This document shows, in pieces, positions 62,493-64,000 of a DNA stretch of 64,000 nt. Location: the NCBI RefSeq assembly GCF_002514725.1, contig NZ_NTLB01000006.1, positions 124,001-188,000 on the forward strand, written 5' to 3'. The notes under the pieces are model-generated. The model worked only from the letters and a program-made list of their open reading frames with translations. It searched no databases and was not told the origin of the DNA. Positions within the stretch are counted from its first letter, which is position 1. The number at the start of each line of letters is the position of its first letter. Source of the stretch: Mangrovitalea sediminis (GTDB lineage Bacteria > Pseudomonadota > Gammaproteobacteria > Pseudomonadales > Oleiphilaceae). Made by a program: the position numbers and the translations under genes.

Positions 62493-64000
62493 TCAGACAG
62501 CCGCCAGTGCCGCAGCCTCTTCCACATCCACCGACACCAGACGGGAAACTCCCGGCTCGTGCATGGTGACACCCATCAACTGATCGGCCATTTCCATCGC
62601 GATCTTGTTGTGGGTGATATAGATGAACTGCAAGTGTTGCGACATTTCCTTGACCATCGTCGCGTAGCGGCCGACGTTGGCATCATCCAGAGGCGCATCC
62701 ACCTCATCCAACATACAGAAAGGCGCCGGATTGAGACGGAAGATCGAAAACACCAGTGCAATGGCCGTCAGGGCCTTTTCGCCCCCCGACAACAAATGGA
62801 TCGTACTGTTCTTCTTGCCGGGCGGGCGAGCCATGATCGTCACTCCCGTCTCCAGGAGGTCCTCGCCTGTCAGCTCCAGATAAGCGCTGCCGCCGCCAAA
62901 GACCTTGGGAAAGAGCGACTGCAAACCACCATTCACTTCATCAAAGGTTTCCTTGAAGCGCTGACGAGTCTCGCGATCGATCTTACGGATGGCCGATTCC
63001 AGTGTCTCAAGCGCTTCAGTGAGATCCGCATGCTGTTCGTCCAGATACCGTTTACGCTCGCCCTGAACCCGGTATTCGTCGATGGCCGCCAGGTTGATGG
63101 CACCAAGGCGCTGAACACGCTGTGCCAGCCGCTCCAGTTCCGCCTCCCACGTTTCGACTTCTGCCTCTGCCGGCATGGTCTCCAGCACCGCCTTGAGCTG
63201 GACATCCAGTTCCGTCAGTTGCTCCAGGATATTGGTACTGCGGATTTCCAGGGCCTGGACTTCCATTTTGAGCGCCTGCTGGCGATCGCGGGTGCCCTGA
63301 ATCGCCTGCTCTGCCTGTGAACGTGCCTGATCCAACTCGCGGACCTGACGGTCCAGCTCTTCCAGCGCATCGCGGGCCGTCGCCAGTCGATCCTCTTCCA
63401 TCAAGCGCCGTTCCAACAACCCTTCCAGCTCGAGCGCAAGATCCTCGATCGGCGCCTGCGCGCCTTCACGGCCCTCTTGTAACACGGCGACGCGTTCGTC
63501 CAGGCGCTCGCGCTGCAGACTCATACGGTCCCGCGTCTGACGCAGTCCGTCACGCTGATTCGCCAGTGCCTGCACCTGTAACTGCAGCTGATGAGCATGA
63601 TCGCGGCTATGGCGCGCTTGCTGACGCAAGTCATCGAGTTGACTTCGGATGTCGTCACGCTCGCGCAAAAGGCCTTCCTTGTCATCGGCATTCGAGGCCA
63701 TACCTGCCATTGCCTCGTCCCAGATCCCGCGGGCCTCAGCCAGCCTCTCTTCCTCGAGCAACAACTGTTCAGCCACTTCTTCGAGGTCATCCTGAATGCG
63801 CCCCAAACGGACTTCTATCTGCTCAGCCCGAGCCTCCAGCGCACCCAGTCTGGATTGGGCCGTACTGACTCGCTGCTCGCTGTCACTCAGCTGGCGGCGC
63901 TGCTCGTCCCGTCGCAACTCCAGGCCCCGAACCTGCTCCCTGGCCTGTTCGACACCAGCCTCCATTGCACTGACTGAACCCTGTAGCTCCGCCAGCAACT
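62493..64000 (-). CDS. smc: Chromosome segregation protein SMC, C-terminal part
   Basis: About 500 residues are visible; the frame is open to the right edge, so the 5' end is missing. The visible part is a long coiled coil (Gln/Leu/Glu/Arg heptads), then the C-terminal ATPase head: [20 protein letters not shown] signature, Walker [20 protein letters not shown] and the D-loop, ending in [19 protein letters not shown]. It ends about 208 bases before the zipA start. SMC condenses the chromosome; here it is the SMC rather than MukB type. Confidence 0.95.
   Translation of the reverse strand, partial: LLAELQGSVSAMEAGVEQAREQVRGLELRRDEQRRQLSDSEQRVSTAQSRLGALEARAEQIEVRLGRIQDDLEEVAEQLLLEEERLAEARGIWDEAMAGMASNADDKEGLLRERDDIRSQLDDLRQQARHSRDHAHQLQLQVQALANQRDGLRQTRDRMSLQRERLDERVAVLQEGREGAQAPIEDLALELEGLLERRLMEEDRLATARDALEELDRQVRELDQARSQAEQAIQGTRDRQQALKMEVQALEIRSTNILEQLTELDVQLKAVLETMPAEAEVETWEAELERLAQRVQRLGAINLAAIDEYRVQGERKRYLDEQHADLTEALETLESAIRKIDRETRQRFKETFDEVNGGLQSLFPKVFGGGSAYLELTGEDLLETGVTIMARPPGKKNSTIHLLSGGEKALTAIALVFSIFRLNPAPFCMLDEVDAPLDDANVGRYATMVKEMSQHLQFIYITHNKIAMEMADQLMGVTMHEPGVSRLVSVDVEEAAALAAV

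Overview
The window (64 kb, GC-rich) reads as a chromosomal segment of a marine or halotolerant gammaproteobacterium, most like the Marinobacter/Oceanospirillales side of the class. The reasons are the housekeeping neighbourhoods dnaX-ybaB-recR, rnd-ycgL-ycgN and smc-zipA-ligA, two complete osmoprotectant ABC transporters, a polar-flagellum regulatory block of Pseudomonas type, and a tRNA-Ser(GGA) close to that of E. coli. The genus is inferred from gene content only. There is no rRNA, CRISPR array, recognisable insertion sequence or prophage.

Layout. 1-6732: a minus-strand operon of exported TPR proteins leading into a TolQ/ExbB-type proton channel cut by the left edge. 6733-7340: a long gap with two plus-strand terminator-like hairpins. 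7341-10742: proVWX. 11325-13376: a MoxR ATPase and CoxE-like VWA pair, followed by a strong terminator and a degenerate 14-bp tandem repeat. 13695-14666: cysK. 14719-17064: a membrane-anchored VWA protein. 17219-22472: small membrane protein, ycgN, ycgL, rnd, recR, ybaB, dnaX. 22743-22852: 4.5S RNA. 22946-28732: 2OG oxygenase, fadE, glutamate-synthase-like FMN protein, thioesterase. 28827-31621: FHA protein, PP2C phosphatase and membrane Ser/Thr kinase. 31809-36517: ion channel, methyltransferase, two SDRs, a GST-like protein, a hotdog thioesterase. 36636-40428: osmF-yehYXW-like importer. 40495-43422: VOC protein, peptidoglycan-binding protein, endonuclease V, MBL-fold protein. 43601-47511: periplasmic binding protein convergent with a GAF/PAS/GGDEF/EAL protein. 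47719-48028: tRNA-Ser(GGA) followed by a 180-bp tandem copy of its 3' end and terminator. 48170-51897: cheR, cheV, flgA, flgM, flgN. 51943-52665: a membrane protein with a full MshEN c-di-GMP-binding motif pair. 52893-56177: peptidyl-prolyl isomerase, mnmC, CBS protein. 56213-58927: large Calx-beta lipoprotein. 59092-64000: ligA, zipA and the 3' part of smc.

How the genes work together. Salt adaptation is covered by proVWX and the osmF-type system. Flagellar timing is visible in the DNA: a sigma-54 site before flgA and a textbook sigma-28 site before flgM. A GGDEF/EAL enzyme and a predicted c-di-GMP receptor sit on either side of these motility genes.

The best candidates for something undescribed are the MshEN membrane protein, the tRNA-Ser tail duplication with five consecutive hairpins, and the TPR/ExbB envelope operon.
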